Below, in pieces: positions 5,052-12,505 of a DNA stretch of 23,281 nucleotides. Position 1 is the first letter of the stretch; each line of letters begins with the position of its first letter. The notes under the pieces were generated by a model. The model searched no databases, was not told the origin of the DNA, and saw only the letters and a program-made list of their open reading frames with translations. The stretch lies in IMG/VR virus record IMGVR_UViG_3300006919_000470, positions 1 to 23,281 of that record. One strand, given 5' to 3'. A program made the position numbers and the translations under genes. The DNA is from a virus.

Positions 5052-7243
5052 TGGAAGAATTAGACGAAGCGGTTAAAGGCGCGGATGGTAGCGATCTTGT
5101 TTCGCTGAAAAACTCTTATTTTCTTGAAATAGACCTTTATGACAAGAAATTTGAAGATTGGGAAACCAGAGCTAAAGTTATCGTAAAGCGTTATAGGGAT
5201 GATCGTGCAGGATTAGATCAAAACTCCAAACAAAACGAAGCTAGGTATAATATTTTGTGGTCTAACATTCAAACCATGATTCCCAATGTGTTTGCTAGAT
5301 TGCCACAACCTGAAGTCTCAAGACGTTACAAGGATAAAGACCCGGTAGGTCGAGTAGCGTCTATGATATTAGAACGGGCTTTAGAGTATGAAATTGAAGC
5401 CTATCCAGATTATGAGAACGCAGTAAGAAATTCAGTAGAAGATAGATTGTTGCCCGGACGCGGTATTTCATGGGTTCGTTATATGCCTGTGATGAAAGAC
5501 GTAGAGATGCCTGAACAACCAATGCAAGCAATGGATGGAGAAGAAGGCACACAAATATCAGAAGATACGCCTAAGACATATCCAGTTATAGATTACGAAT
5601 GTTCGCCATGTGATTACGTCGCTTGGAAGGATTTTGGACACAATGTAGCTAGAACTTGGGAAGAAGTTACGACTGTCTGGCGCATTGTACCAATGAACCG
5701 GGAAGAGTTAATCGAAAGATTTGGTGAAGAAATAGGTGAGCAGATTCCATTAGATATGAAGTCTGGTACACAAGATGTAGACACAGCAAGTCCTGAAGAA
5801 TTAGCCAAGATGAAGGCTAATATTTATGAGGTCTGGGATAAGAAAGAAAAACGCTGTGTATGGTTATCAAAATCGCACCAAAAGGCATTAGATGTTCAAG
5901 AAGATGTACTAGGGTTAGATGGATTTTTTCCTTGCCCTAAACCGCTTTATGCGACCACTACTACCGATTCATTAATACCTGTTCCTGATTACGCTTTATA
6001 TCAAGATTTAGCGAAAGAATTAGACACGTTAACAGATCGTATTAATGGGTTAGCTGATTCTATTAAAGTGGTTGGTGTATATGATTCAACGCAGACGGGT
6101 ATTAAACGGATGCTGAAAGAAGGTGTAAATACTGAACTAATCCCTGTGGATAACTGGATGATGTTTGGTGAGAAAGGTGGCATTAAAGGGGTAATAGATT
6201 GGTTGCCATTGGATCAAGTAGTTGGTGCGTTAAATGCAGCTTATCAAGCAAGAGATCAGGCTAAACAATCTGTTTATGAAATCATGGGCATAGCTGATGT
6301 ATTGCGTGGCTCAAGTGATCCTAATGAGACACTTGGCGCACAGCAAATGAAGGGTCAGTTTGCTTCTAAACGCTTACGTTATATGCAAAATGAAGTCTCT
6401 ACCTTTGCGACTCATTTATTAAAGATTAAAGCACAGATTATCTGTAATCATTATCAGCCCCAGACGATACTAATGATCTCTGGTGCAGAGCAATTTGATG
6501 ACGCTGATAAGCAGCTTATTGCACCAGCATTAGAGTTATTAAAAAATAATGTACTAAATAACTTCCGTATCGAGGTTAGTTCCAATTCATTGATTGAAAT
6601 AGATGAGCAGCAAGAAAAGCAAGACCGTATGGAGTTTTTAACTGCCGTAGGTAATTATATGGAAAAAGCTATAGAATTGCCGCCTCAGTTACACGCTGTC
6701 GCTGGTGAGCTTCTTTTATATGGTGTTCGTGGATTTAGAACAGGCAGACAGTTAGAAGGTCAGATAGATGATGCGCTAGAGTCTCTTAAAGAAACCAGTC
6801 AGCAACCACCACAGCCTGATCCTGAAATGCTCAAAATGCAAGCAGAGCAACAACGTCAAGCTGGTGAAGATCAAAGGGCGCAACAGAAACAAGTAGCTGA
6901 TGTGCAATTAGGCCAACAAAAATTAGCTGCCGATCAACAAACTGCTCAGATGAAGGCTAGTAATGAAATGCAACTAGCACAATTAAAGGCACAAAATCAG
7001 CAAGCATTAGAGCAAGAAAAAATAGCTTCTGCTGAACGAATTGCCATACATAAAGACGAACTATCTGCTGCTTCTGCTATGAAGGGTATGGAAGCTGAAC
7101 AAATAAAAGATATGCAGACGCAAGAAACAGACCATGAACAGGATCACGCTCTACAAGAGTTATCGGAGTCTGTGTGCCAGCTTCATAAAAAATTAGAAGA
7201 TATTACTATTCGTTTAGATGTTAATGAAATAGGAAAATTATGA
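5051..7243 (+). CDS. Portal protein, P22 type (730 aa)
   Basis: The portal forms the dodecameric ring at one capsid vertex through which DNA enters and leaves. Length is close to the 725 residues of the P22 portal. Features include an N-terminal helix followed by RPRL-type contact regions (NIQTMIPNVFARLPQPEV), a middle section with the P22-like VGALNAAYQARDQ and YEIMGIADVLRG segments, and a long glutamine-rich helical C-terminus (about residues 587-693). The C-terminus is expected to form the barrel that extends into the capsid in P22. Position after terminase and before scaffold and coat also fits. It overlaps the next gene by four bases (ATGA). Confidence 0.93.
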   Translation: MEELDEAVKGADGSDLVSLKNSYFLEIDLYDKKFEDWETRAKVIVKRYRDDRAGLDQNSKQNEARYNILWSNIQTMIPNVFARLPQPEVSRRYKDKDPVGRVASMILERALEYEIEAYPDYENAVRNSVEDRLLPGRGISWVRYMPVMKDVEMPEQPMQAMDGEEGTQISEDTPKTYPVIDYECSPCDYVAWKDFGHNVARTWEEVTTVWRIVPMNREELIERFGEEIGEQIPLDMKSGTQDVDTASPEELAKMKANIYEVWDKKEKRCVWLSKSHQKALDVQEDVLGLDGFFPCPKPLYATTTTDSLIPVPDYALYQDLAKELDTLTDRINGLADSIKVVGVYDSTQTGIKRMLKEGVNTELIPVDNWMMFGEKGGIKGVIDWLPLDQVVGALNAAYQARDQAKQSVYEIMGIADVLRGSSDPNETLGAQQMKGQFASKRLRYMQNEVSTFATHLLKIKAQIICNHYQPQTILMISGAEQFDDADKQLIAPALELLKNNVLNNFRIEVSSNSLIEIDEQQEKQDRMEFLTAVGNYMEKAIELPPQLHAVAGELLLYGVRGFRTGRQLEGQIDDALESLKETSQQPPQPDPEMLKMQAEQQRQAGEDQRAQQKQVADVQLGQQKLAADQQTAQMKASNEMQLAQLKAQNQQALEQEKIASAERIAIHKDELSAASAMKGMEAEQIKDMQTQETDHEQDHALQELSESVCQLHKKLEDITIRLDVNEIGKL

Positions 7244-7509
7244 GAAAGTCATGGGTGCAAATTAACGGTGAGTTAGTTCCTAAAGAAAATTACACGCCAA
7301 GCATTGAGCATCAGACAATGATAATGCCTGACATTAAAGAATATAAATCTATGATTACAGGTGAGATGATTACTAGCCGTACAAAGCATAAAAATCACTT
7401 ACGGCAGCATAACTGTTTTGAAATAGGCAATGAGAAGCTAGAAAGAAAAGAAAGAGCGACTCCCGATGGAATTAAAGAAGATTTAATAAGAAATATGAGA
7501 AGAAGGTAG
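7240..7509 (+). CDS. Conserved small protein downstream of portal (89 aa)
   Basis: A short basic protein. Its central segment (DIKEYKSMITGEMITSRTKH then KNHLRQHNCFEIGNE) matches, from memory, a motif often found in small proteins next to P22-type portals, with Ser-Arg, HLR and EIGNE as the constant parts. One Cys and several His could bind a metal, but there are too few for a classical zinc ribbon. The N-terminus (SWVQINGELVPKENY) looks like a beta hairpin. Function unknown. It overlaps the portal gene by four bases, so it is expressed with it. Confidence 0.7.
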   Translation: MRKSWVQINGELVPKENYTPSIEHQTMIMPDIKEYKSMITGEMITSRTKHKNHLRQHNCFEIGNEKLERKERATPDGIKEDLIRNMRRR

Positions 7510-7510
7510 T

Positions 7511-8371
7511 ATGCCAAGCCCATCAAATGAATCTCATTGGCAAAAAGTAGGAAGGCTGTTGGCTAATGATGTGTCTAGCGCAGCAGGAACAGCTAAAGAT
7601 ATAGTTGGGCGCGGTGTAGTAGCTCCGATTCTTGGACTTCCAATGGATATGTTTAATCTAGGAGCAAGAAGACCTGAACATACAGGAAGCTCTGAGTATT
7701 TTGGCGAACAGATGCAAGATGCAGGAATTGTTTCTCCAGATAGAAACTATAAGTCTGAATTAGCAGCTAGTTTACTTAATCCAGCAGCAATTTCCGCTAA
7801 AGCAGCAGCCATACCAGCATTAGCAGCAACATTTGCAGGTAAGGGAGCAAAAAAAATAACACCGTATGTAGACAAGTATGGTCGAACAGTTAGACCAAGT
7901 GATTCTGTTACAAAAGCAGCTAAGTATATAGAAGACATACCTACAGAGCGATGGTTAAAAGAAAAACAAGATTATAGTTTAAAAGAAGGTTTGAATGAAT
8001 TTGGTGCGCCTTATTCTATGGGGTCAGACACGGGGAACTTTGATCGATTTTTAAATATACCAGTAAGTAAACTTTCAGAGGTTAAGGGTTTAAGAGGCGA
8101 ACAACGCATGGTAAGACAAGACTCATTAGATTGGATACGAAATAATTGGGATAGTGTAAAAAATGAACCAGCTTTTATGGTAATTGATCCAACTGGAAAG
8201 GCATGGATTTCAGAGGGAAATCATAGAATTATGGTTGCAAAAGAACGCGGAGAATCATATTTCCCAACAGAAGTTAGATACTTTTCTGGAGGAAATCGTA
8301 CCGCAGGAAGTTTTGACCCTGATAATTTAATAAAGCTAGACCTTGAAATAAATAACAAAAATTTAAAATAA
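7511..8371 (+). CDS. Modular virion-cargo candidate with ParB/Srx-like C-terminal domain (286 aa)
   Basis: Two parts are visible. Residues about 10-110 are Ala/Gly-rich with a recognisable phage-protein motif (ILGLPMDMFNLGARRP, TGSSEYFGEQMQDAGIVSP, ELAASLLNPAAI), which I associate with large phage virion or 'polyvalent' proteins. Residues about 181-262 look like a ParB/sulfiredoxin-fold domain: INIPVSKLSEV-like strand (LNIPVSKLSEV), GEQRM, AFMVIDPTGK, then the key ISEGNHRIMVAKERG (E235-G-N-H-R239) and a FPTEVRYF strand. ParB-fold domains bind nucleotides and DNA, and some are nucleases; the GNHR box corresponds to the GxxR box of ParB. The gene begins one base after the previous stop and ends before a terminator, in the portal-scaffold gap where nothing is needed for assembly. 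A role as ejected effector or moron is inference. Confidence 0.6.
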   Translation: MPSPSNESHWQKVGRLLANDVSSAAGTAKDIVGRGVVAPILGLPMDMFNLGARRPEHTGSSEYFGEQMQDAGIVSPDRNYKSELAASLLNPAAISAKAAAIPALAATFAGKGAKKITPYVDKYGRTVRPSDSVTKAAKYIEDIPTERWLKEKQDYSLKEGLNEFGAPYSMGSDTGNFDRFLNIPVSKLSEVKGLRGEQRMVRQDSLDWIRNNWDSVKNEPAFMVIDPTGKAWISEGNHRIMVAKERGESYFPTEVRYFSGGNRTAGSFDPDNLIKLDLEINNKNLK

Positions 8372-8384
8372 CAATTTGTTTTAC

Positions 8385-8408
8385 CCACGCTGTGAAGCGC
8401 GGTTTTTT
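8385..8408 (+). terminator. Intrinsic terminator before the scaffold gene
   Basis: CCACGCT (8385-8391) pairs with AGCGCGG (8396-8402) around a GTGA loop, with one A-C mismatch, followed by six T residues (8403-8408). It lies in the 71-base gap between the ParB-like gene and the scaffold gene and would limit read-through into the capsid genes unless transcription is antiterminated. Confidence 0.7.
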
Positions 8409-8442
8409 CCCACGGCAGACGTGCCAATAGACGGAGTACATT

Positions 8443-9489
8443 ATGTCAGACGATACCGAAATCGCCACTGATGATATCAGAGAGTCAATATCCTCTGCTA
8501 TTACTGAAGTGGAATCAACCGAAGAAGTTACTGAAAAACCAGCAAGAGTAAGAGATGCAAGTGGTAAGTTTGCTAGAGCAGAAGGCGTTACGCCAGATGG
8601 TGTTATTGCTGATGCTAAACCAGCCGAGCCTTTAACAACTGAGCCTCAATTAAATGAACCTGCTCCAGTAGAGACTGCTCCTGAAGTTGAGCAAATAAAA
8701 CCACCACAGTCTTGGACGAAAGAAGCTAAAGAACAATTTGCTTCTCTTGATCCGTTAGTACAAAAAGAATTAGTAAAGCGTGAAACTGACTACTCAAAAG
8801 GTATTCAACGTCATGCTGAAGGCGCAAAGTGGGCAGAAGAAACTAGACCCATATTTGAGCAATGGCAACCTTATTTGAATCAATTGGGAACTACACCACA
8901 CCAAGCGTTTAAGGCTTTAATTCAAGCTGAATATACGCTACGGCATGGAAGTCCTCAACATAAGCAACAAGCATTAGCCAAGATGGCACAAGATTACGGG
9001 ATTCCACTGGCACAACCGTCAGAAACCCAACCAGCCGATACAAGCGCACAACCCATTTATGATGAGTTGAATAACTTGAGGCAACAAGTTTTACAGCAAC
9101 AGCAATACCAGCAACAAGAGCAACAACGTATCCAGCAAGATCAGGAAGCTCAAATGCAAGAAATGATTACTGAGTTTTCTTCAAACGAAGCATATCCTCA
9201 CTTTGAACAAGTTAGAGAGTCTATGGCTCAACTTTTACAAGGCGGTGTTGCAGAGTCACTGGAGGATGCTTATAACAAGGCGGCATGGAGTAATCCTGAG
9301 ATACGCTCATCGTTAATTCAGTCCGAAGAAGCGAAGCGAATTAAAGACCAAGCGGGTATAGCAAGATCAGCAAAATCGAAGGCTGTCAGCATTCACGGTT
9401 CGCCGTCAGGAGCAGAGACACCAGCGAAAGAGCTGAGTATTCGTGACCAACTGCAACAAGCCTTAACTGGCGATAGCAGTCGGGTTTAA
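8443..9489 (+). CDS. Capsid scaffolding protein (348 aa)
   Basis: Placed directly before the major capsid gene, as in P22. The protein is acidic, low in aromatics and mostly helical: an N-terminal disordered acidic part with RDASGKFARAEG, then the segment PPQSWTKEAKEQFASLDP followed by VQKELVKRETDYSKGIQRHA, which fits scaffold-like proteins of podoviruses. Residues about 205-240 are strongly glutamine-rich and probably coiled coil. Scaffolds guide coat assembly and are then released or degraded. Good ribosome binding site (GGAG) before the ATG. No protease motif is seen in it. Confidence 0.82.
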   Translation: MSDDTEIATDDIRESISSAITEVESTEEVTEKPARVRDASGKFARAEGVTPDGVIADAKPAEPLTTEPQLNEPAPVETAPEVEQIKPPQSWTKEAKEQFASLDPLVQKELVKRETDYSKGIQRHAEGAKWAEETRPIFEQWQPYLNQLGTTPHQAFKALIQAEYTLRHGSPQHKQQALAKMAQDYGIPLAQPSETQPADTSAQPIYDELNNLRQQVLQQQQYQQQEQQRIQQDQEAQMQEMITEFSSNEAYPHFEQVRESMAQLLQGGVAESLEDAYNKAAWSNPEIRSSLIQSEEAKRIKDQAGIARSAKSKAVSIHGSPSGAETPAKELSIRDQLQQALTGDSSRV

Positions 9490-9515
9490 TTCAATTCAAT
9501 TAAAAGGACACAACG

Positions 9516-10487
9516 ATGGCTTCTCCTAATTTAAGTGAGATTGTCACTACTACGCTGCGTAATCGTAGCGGAAAGTTGGCAGATAATGTAACAAACAACA
9601 ATGCACTACTTGCCCGTCTTAACAAGAAAGGAAATGTAAAACCTGTTGATGGCGGACGTTCTATTGTGCAGGAACTTGACTACCAAGAAAATGGAACATT
9701 CAAGCGTTATAGCGGATATGAAACACTAGATATTTCTCCTAGTGAAGTATTCTCTGCTGCTGAATTTGATTGGAAACAGGGCGCAGTATCAGTCTCTATT
9801 TCTGGTCTGGAAGAATTGCAAAATTCTGGTTCAGAACGTGTGATTGATCTCTTGGAATCACGTATTAAAAATGCAGAACGTACAATGGCTAACAATGTCA
9901 GCAATGACTTGTATTCCGATGGTACTGCTTCTGGTGGTAAACAGATTGGTGGTCTACAGCATATTATCGCTGATGCTCCTTCAACTGGTACTGTTGGTGG
10001 TATTAATCGGGCTACTTATAGCTTCTGGCGTAACTACGCATACGATGCGACCACAGATGGCGGTGCTGCTGCTACTGCTGCATTAATGCAAGGTTACATG
10101 AACCAAGTATGGTTAAACATTACTCGCGGTTCAGATCGTCCTGACTTGATAGTTGCTGATAACAACTATTTCAAACTCTATCTTGAAAGTCTTCAGTCAA
10201 TACAGCGTATTGCTAGTGATGACATGGCTCAAGCAGGGTTTACTTCATTGAAGTTTATGGACGCAGATGTTGTCTTTGACGGCGGTTACGGTGGAGATGC
10301 TCCATCAAACCACATGTATTTTATTAATACAGATTATCTAGCTTGGAGACCTCACAAAGATCGCAATATGACTCCACTAAATCCTGATCGTTTCTCAGTA
10401 AATCAGGACGCAATGGTCAAGCTGATTGCCTTCGCAGGTAACTTAACAGTGTCTAACTGTTTTGTTCAAGGTGTCTTAAAAGACTAA
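9516..10487 (+). CDS. Major capsid protein (323 aa)
   Basis: Follows the scaffold gene with a strong ribosome binding site (AAAAGGA). The sequence shows the shape of an HK97-fold coat protein: N-terminal arm (SPNLSEIVTTTLRNRSGKLA), an extended loop with VDGGRSIVQELDYQENGTF, a long spine-helix region (SGSERVIDLLESRIKNAERT) and a C-terminal part with FMDADVVFDGGYGG, MYFINTDYLAWRPHKDRNM and LIAFAGNLTVSNCFVQG. These are typical of capsid families in marine and freshwater podoviruses. The precise Pfam family was not checked. A terminator follows the gene. Confidence 0.9.
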   Translation: MASPNLSEIVTTTLRNRSGKLADNVTNNNALLARLNKKGNVKPVDGGRSIVQELDYQENGTFKRYSGYETLDISPSEVFSAAEFDWKQGAVSVSISGLEELQNSGSERVIDLLESRIKNAERTMANNVSNDLYSDGTASGGKQIGGLQHIIADAPSTGTVGGINRATYSFWRNYAYDATTDGGAAATAALMQGYMNQVWLNITRGSDRPDLIVADNNYFKLYLESLQSIQRIASDDMAQAGFTSLKFMDADVVFDGGYGGDAPSNHMYFINTDYLAWRPHKDRNMTPLNPDRFSVNQDAMVKLIAFAGNLTVSNCFVQGVLKD

Positions 10488-10497
10488 ATAATCACTA

Positions 10498-10517
10498 TCC
10501 CCTTCGGGGGATTTTTT
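10498..10517 (+). terminator. Intrinsic terminator after the major capsid gene
   Basis: TCCCC (10498-10502) pairs with GGGGA (10507-10511) across a TTCG tetraloop closed by C-G, a very stable hairpin, followed by six T residues (10512-10517). It would reduce transcription from coat into the next gene, a usual way to keep capsid protein in excess. Confidence 0.85.
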
Positions 10518-10532
10518 AAGAGGAAATTTATC

Positions 10533-11009
10533 ATGGCAGTATTAAGTGGTGTAAATGTAACCGATGTCACGACAGATGGAATCCCTAAGTTTACAGTGGG
10601 TTCAATCTTTCAGGATGATGACGGTAAGCAATATAAGTATTTTTTGTTCAACAATGGAGCAGGTGATGTTGCATCAATAGCTGGTGATTTTGGCTATTAC
10701 TACGCTGTATCTGGCGCAGGTGCAGCAGCTAACTCTAACACTTGTACTATGGATCGTACAGACTCAGGAGGCATAGGGGCTGGTGTATTCCAAGCTGTTA
10801 TTGCTGACGGACAGTATGGTTGGTTGCAGGTAACAGGAGAAGCTACATTAACTCAAGCACTTACGGCTGGTGCTGACGGCAATGCTTTAACTGCTGTTGG
10901 AGCTGGTGCAGATGGTGCGGTTGATGTGTCTGCTGCGGTAACTGACGCTGTTTGTGCTTTCGCTTATGACGCAAGTGCAAAAATCGTCAAACTTTGCTGC
11001 CCTTTATAA
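10533..11009 (+). CDS. Probable head decoration or cement protein (158 aa)
   Basis: Located after the capsid gene, between two terminators, with its own ribosome binding site (AGAGGA). The sequence is Gly/Ala/Asp-rich and beta-like (FTVGSIFQDDDGKQYKYFLF, GDFGYYYAVSGAGAAA, DGQYGWLQVTGEATLTQAL), with the 'G.YGW.QV.G' turn that I associate with phage head decoration proteins. Its C-terminus ends in a Cys-Cys pair (KLCCPL). The role, binding the outer capsid surface to stabilise it, is inferred from position and composition. No enzyme motif seen. Confidence 0.65.
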   Translation: MAVLSGVNVTDVTTDGIPKFTVGSIFQDDDGKQYKYFLFNNGAGDVASIAGDFGYYYAVSGAGAAANSNTCTMDRTDSGGIGAGVFQAVIADGQYGWLQVTGEATLTQALTAGADGNALTAVGAGADGAVDVSAAVTDAVCAFAYDASAKIVKLCCPL

Positions 11010-11021
11010 GGCAGTTTTTAT

Positions 11022-11047
11022 GCCACTCCTTCGGGGGTGGCTTTTTT
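11022..11047 (+). terminator. Intrinsic terminator after the decoration gene
   Basis: GCCACTCC (11022-11029) pairs with GGGGTGGC (11034-11041), one T-G pair, over a TTCG tetraloop, followed by six T residues (11042-11047). It ends just before the ribosome binding site of the next gene (TGGAG at 11051-11055), so the longer frame that opens inside this hairpin at 11037 is not used. Confidence 0.9.
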
Positions 11048-11060
11048 ATATGGAGATAAA

Positions 11061-11603
11061 ATGATTTCAGAACCTATGGTCAACCGAAACGGTCATGTTT
11101 CATACGGTCAAGATGATAATTGTTACGCACGTTTTCACAAACATCCTTACAAGGGTGATATGCACGACTTTATCGAAATAATTTTTCCCGGAGCAAGAGA
11201 TACAACAGACAGGCCAATTAAAGAGTCAGATAAGCAAAGATTTAGCAGACAGTGGGAAGCCTATCAAAAAGGCGAAGAATTTAAAGCTGAAGGATACCCA
11301 TTAGAAAATTGGCAAGCTATGGATCAAGGAACAGTTCGAGAATATAACCATAAACGCATTTATACCGTTGAACAATTTGCAAATATGGCTGAATCGAATT
11401 TAGAGAATTTAGGGCTAGGTGCAAGGACTTTGCACACGAAAGCTAAAGCATTTTTAGAAGCACATAAAGATACAAAAGCTGCTGAAAAATATGCTTCACA
11501 AAATGAACAATTAAAAAGCCAAATGGAAGCATTGGCAAAAGCTAACAAAGAGATGAAAGACCGATTGGATTCTTTGGAAACAAAAAAGAAAGGTAAAAAA
11601 TGA
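11061..11603 (+). CDS. Conserved phage protein with C-terminal coiled coil (180 aa)
   Basis: ATG 11061 follows TGGAG by five bases and is preferred over a GTG at 11037 lying in a terminator hairpin. The N-terminal half contains HDFIEIIFPGARDTTDRPI and RFSRQWEAYQKGEE, followed by EGYPLENWQAMDQG and the segment YTVEQFANMAESNLENLGLG with ARTLHTKAKAFLEAHK, a pattern of short helices seen in capsid-linked proteins of podoviruses. The C-terminus (about residues 145-180) is a Lys/Glu-rich coiled coil. It may help head completion or bind DNA (the end is strongly basic). It overlaps the next gene by four bases. Confidence 0.65.
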   Translation: MISEPMVNRNGHVSYGQDDNCYARFHKHPYKGDMHDFIEIIFPGARDTTDRPIKESDKQRFSRQWEAYQKGEEFKAEGYPLENWQAMDQGTVREYNHKRIYTVEQFANMAESNLENLGLGARTLHTKAKAFLEAHKDTKAAEKYASQNEQLKSQMEALAKANKEMKDRLDSLETKKKGKK

Positions 11604-12505
11604 ATTTACTGGGATTGGTACAAGCAGCAGCAGGAGAGTTGGGGCTATCCCAGCCATCTGCTGTGGCTACAGCTACAGACGATCAAACAAAACAACTATT
11701 AGCTTTAATTAACAAAGTTGGTAATGATGTAATTTCTGTTGCAGAATGGGAGGGCATTTCTAAGGAAAATCGCTTTTCTACAGTTTCTTATACCGTAACA
11801 GGAAATACGACTGCTGATTCTGCTGTAGTAACTTCTACAGATACTACTGGTAGTGGTTTAGCTGTAGATACGTTTGAAGTAATTGGTGGCTCTGTGCCTA
11901 CCGACACTACTATTGAATCTATTGATAGCAGTACACAAATTACGATGTCTAATGCTGCTACCAAGACCGAAACTGGTGTATCTTTAACTTTTAGCAAAAC
12001 GCAATACGACTTACCTAGTGATTATGACCGTTTTAAAAACAGAACAACTTGGGATCAAACAAATTACTGGGCAATGCCTGACCCACAATCAGCACAAGAG
12101 TGGGCTTATTTAAAGTCAGGAATTATTGCTAATACGCCACGTTTACGTTTTAGAATATTGGGCGGTAAGTTTAATATATTTCCACCCGGAACTGGTGTAG
12201 TACGTTTAAAGTTTGAATATACTTCAAACGGATGGGTTGAAGCAGCCGATGGCACAGCTAAGACAGAATTTGGAGTTGATACAGATACTTGTATTTTCCG
12301 AGATAGAACTATTATTTCTGGCCTGAAATATGAGTTTTTTAAGATTAAAGGATTTGATACAGACGGTTTATGGCGCGATTATCAGATACAGCAAGAGTTT
12401 GAAAAGGGTATTGATAAAGGTGCGCCAACATTAAGTATGTCTGATAGAGGTGGTAGTTTATTCTTAGGTAATTCTTCTATTCCAGACACAGGATTTGGGT
12501 CTTGA
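11600..12505 (+). CDS. Head-tail adaptor, P22 gp4-like, with inserted beta-rich segment (301 aa)
   Basis: The N-terminal helices (LLGLVQAAAGELGLSQPSAV and LLALINKVGNDVISVAEWEG) and the later parts (YDLPSDYDRFKNRTTWDQ, RFRILGGKFNIFPP, EYTSNGWVEAADG) resemble the tail accessory/adaptor proteins that bind below the portal. Residues about 66-131 are a Thr/Ser/Val-rich stretch (GNTTADSAVVTSTDTTGSGL to GVSLTF) unlike the rest; it reads as an extra beta domain inserted between the helical start and the YDLPSDYD part. Removing it leaves about 235 residues. gp4 assignment rests on order and pattern, and its lysozyme-like activity in P22 is not claimed here. It overlaps the next gene as TTGA. Confidence 0.65.
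   Translation: MNLLGLVQAAAGELGLSQPSAVATATDDQTKQLLALINKVGNDVISVAEWEGISKENRFSTVSYTVTGNTTADSAVVTSTDTTGSGLAVDTFEVIGGSVPTDTTIESIDSSTQITMSNAATKTETGVSLTFSKTQYDLPSDYDRFKNRTTWDQTNYWAMPDPQSAQEWAYLKSGIIANTPRLRFRILGGKFNIFPPGTGVVRLKFEYTSNGWVEAADGTAKTEFGVDTDTCIFRDRTIISGLKYEFFKIKGFDTDGLWRDYQIQQEFEKGIDKGAPTLSMSDRGGSLFLGNSSIPDTGFGS

Noticed and set aside
6145-6153. Exact DnaA-box 9-mer inside the portal gene
   Set aside because: A single copy within coding sequence encoding VDN, with no companions nearby; probably chance.
8343-8369. Promoter-like pair TTGAAA and TAAAAT before the scaffold gene
   Set aside because: Spacing of 15 bases is too short, and any transcript would run straight into the terminator at 8385-8408.
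11037-11060. GTG start extending the coiled-coil protein upstream
   Set aside because: The GTG is in the 3' arm of a strong terminator hairpin; ATG 11061 has a proper ribosome binding site.
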